The notes beneath the pieces are model-generated. The model was not told the DNA's origin. It made no database searches and saw only the letters and a program-made list of their open reading frames with translations. This document shows, one piece after another, positions 7,866 to 8,559 of a stretch of DNA of 8,559 nt; within the stretch, counting starts at the first letter, position 1, and every line of letters begins with the position of its first letter. The stretch is from assembly GCA_947178455.1 (NCBI GenBank), contig CAMWYI010000073.1:1-8559 (forward strand). The letters run 5' to 3'. The position numbers and the translations under genes are program-made. The stretch is from an uncultured Alistipes sp. (lineage in GTDB: Bacteria > Bacteroidota > Bacteroidia > Bacteroidales > Rikenellaceae).

Positions 7866-8559
7866 TTATTCAATGCTTGTATTTCCACTTTTTTGAGCGT
7901 GAACGAGAACGTGCTGCCCGCTCCTAATTCGCTGCGCACCGAAATGCGTTCGCCGTGCGCCTCGATGATATGTTTCACAATGGCCAAACCGAGCCCCGTG
8001 CCGCCCTGCTCGCGCGAACGGCCCTTGTCCGTGCGGTAGAAACGCTCGAACACGCGCGGCAAGTCTTCTTTGCCGATGCCCTGCCCGTTGTCCTCGACCT
8101 CGACCAAAATCCGGTCGAGCATGTCGCGGAAGCGGATGCGAGTCGCGCCGCCCTCCTTGCCGTAACGAATCGAATTGATAATCAGGTTGACCAACACCTG
8201 TCCGATGTAATGCTTGTCGGCCAGCACCCAGAACACCGACGGTAGGTTCTCGGCCCCTTTGACCGAAATCGCGATGTGCTTGCGGTCGGCCTCCATTTCG
8301 GCCTGCTCCGCAATCTCTTTGGCCAACGCCACGATGTCGAATTTTTCCAGTTCGAGCTGGTTCATGTTGCTTTCCAGCTTGGAAATCGTGTCCAAATCGT
8401 TGACGATGTTAATCAGCCGGTCGATGCTCTTTTCGGTTCGTTCGAGGTACTTGCGGTTGATGAGGTCGTCCTCCAACCCGCCGTCCAGCAAGGTCGAAAT
8501 GTAGCCCTGAATGGTGAAAATCGGGGTATTCAGCTCGTGTGCCACGTTGCCCAAATACA
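7862..8559 (-). CDS. Sensor histidine kinase, C-terminal catalytic part (N-terminus cut by window edge)
   Basis: The visible 231 residues are the dimerisation/phosphoacceptor and ATPase core of a two-component kinase that would phosphorylate a response regulator. The H-box is YLGNVAHELNTP, with the phosphoacceptor His at 8537-8539 (visible residue 7). The DHp helices run to about residue 70. The HATPase domain has an N-box (VLVNLIINSIRYG, about 121-133), G1 DNGQGIG (156-162), F-box VFERFYRTD (169-177) and G2 GGTGLGLA (185-192). The frame stays open to the right edge. The codon at 8552-8554 is TTG inside the H-box, not a start. The sensor region and any partner regulator lie outside the window, so the signal is unknown. 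It resembles PhoR-like kinases of Bacteroidota, but I would not give it a symbol. The last codons overlap the lgt start as ATGA. Confidence 0.95.
   Translation of the reverse strand, partial: YLGNVAHELNTPIFTIQGYISTLLDGGLEDDLINRKYLERTEKSIDRLINIVNDLDTISKLESNMNQLELEKFDIVALAKEIAEQAEMEADRKHIAISVKGAENLPSVFWVLADKHYIGQVLVNLIINSIRYGKEGGATRIRFRDMLDRILVEVEDNGQGIGKEDLPRVFERFYRTDKGRSREQGGTGLGLAIVKHIIEAHGERISVRSELGAGSTFSFTLKKVEIQALNK

Noticed and set aside
8552..8554. Apparent start codon of the histidine kinase
   Set aside because: The codon is TTG and falls inside the conserved H-box. The frame continues to the window edge, so this is an internal leucine and the gene is truncated by the window.

Overview
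The window looks like chromosomal housekeeping DNA from a member of the Bacteroidota, most likely a GC-rich gut Bacteroidales such as an Alistipes-like organism. Genus placement is inference. The reasons are two matches to the Bacteroidota promoter element TAnnTTTGC upstream of lon and valS, the absence of clear Shine-Dalgarno sequences, a ValRS with KMSKQ instead of KMSKS, and an HU-like/SPOR fusion protein of a type described in Bacteroidota.

Layout. (1) Positions 1-2317, minus strand: lon, the ATP-dependent Lon protease, cut by the left edge of the window so that its last ~50 codons are missing. (2) Positions 2318-2430: a 113-bp AT-rich divergent promoter region. (3) Positions 2431-5058, plus strand: valS (valyl-tRNA synthetase), followed after 36 bp by rnhA (ribonuclease HI, 5095-5595), probably as one transcript. 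(4) Positions 5621-8559, minus strand, convergent with rnhA: a tightly packed four-gene cluster read from right to left. It holds a sensor histidine kinase (cut by the right edge), lgt (prolipoprotein diacylglyceryl transferase), a 302-residue HU-like/transmembrane/SPOR protein, and a small GtrA-family membrane protein. All three junctions in this cluster overlap: two by 4 nt (ATGA) and one by 1 nt (TGATG).

The left half serves protein quality control, translation and RNA:DNA hybrid removal. The right half is themed on the cell envelope: a membrane signalling kinase, the first enzyme of lipoprotein maturation, a membrane protein that could link the nucleoid to septal peptidoglycan, and a possible polyprenyl-linked sugar translocase. 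The HU-like/SPOR protein is the most interesting item. I see no RNA genes, mobile elements, CRISPR arrays, repeats or signs of recent transfer. The lon and valS reading frames contain no TTA, CTA or TCA codons, so very long mirror ORFs appear on the opposite strand; I judge these to be artefacts.
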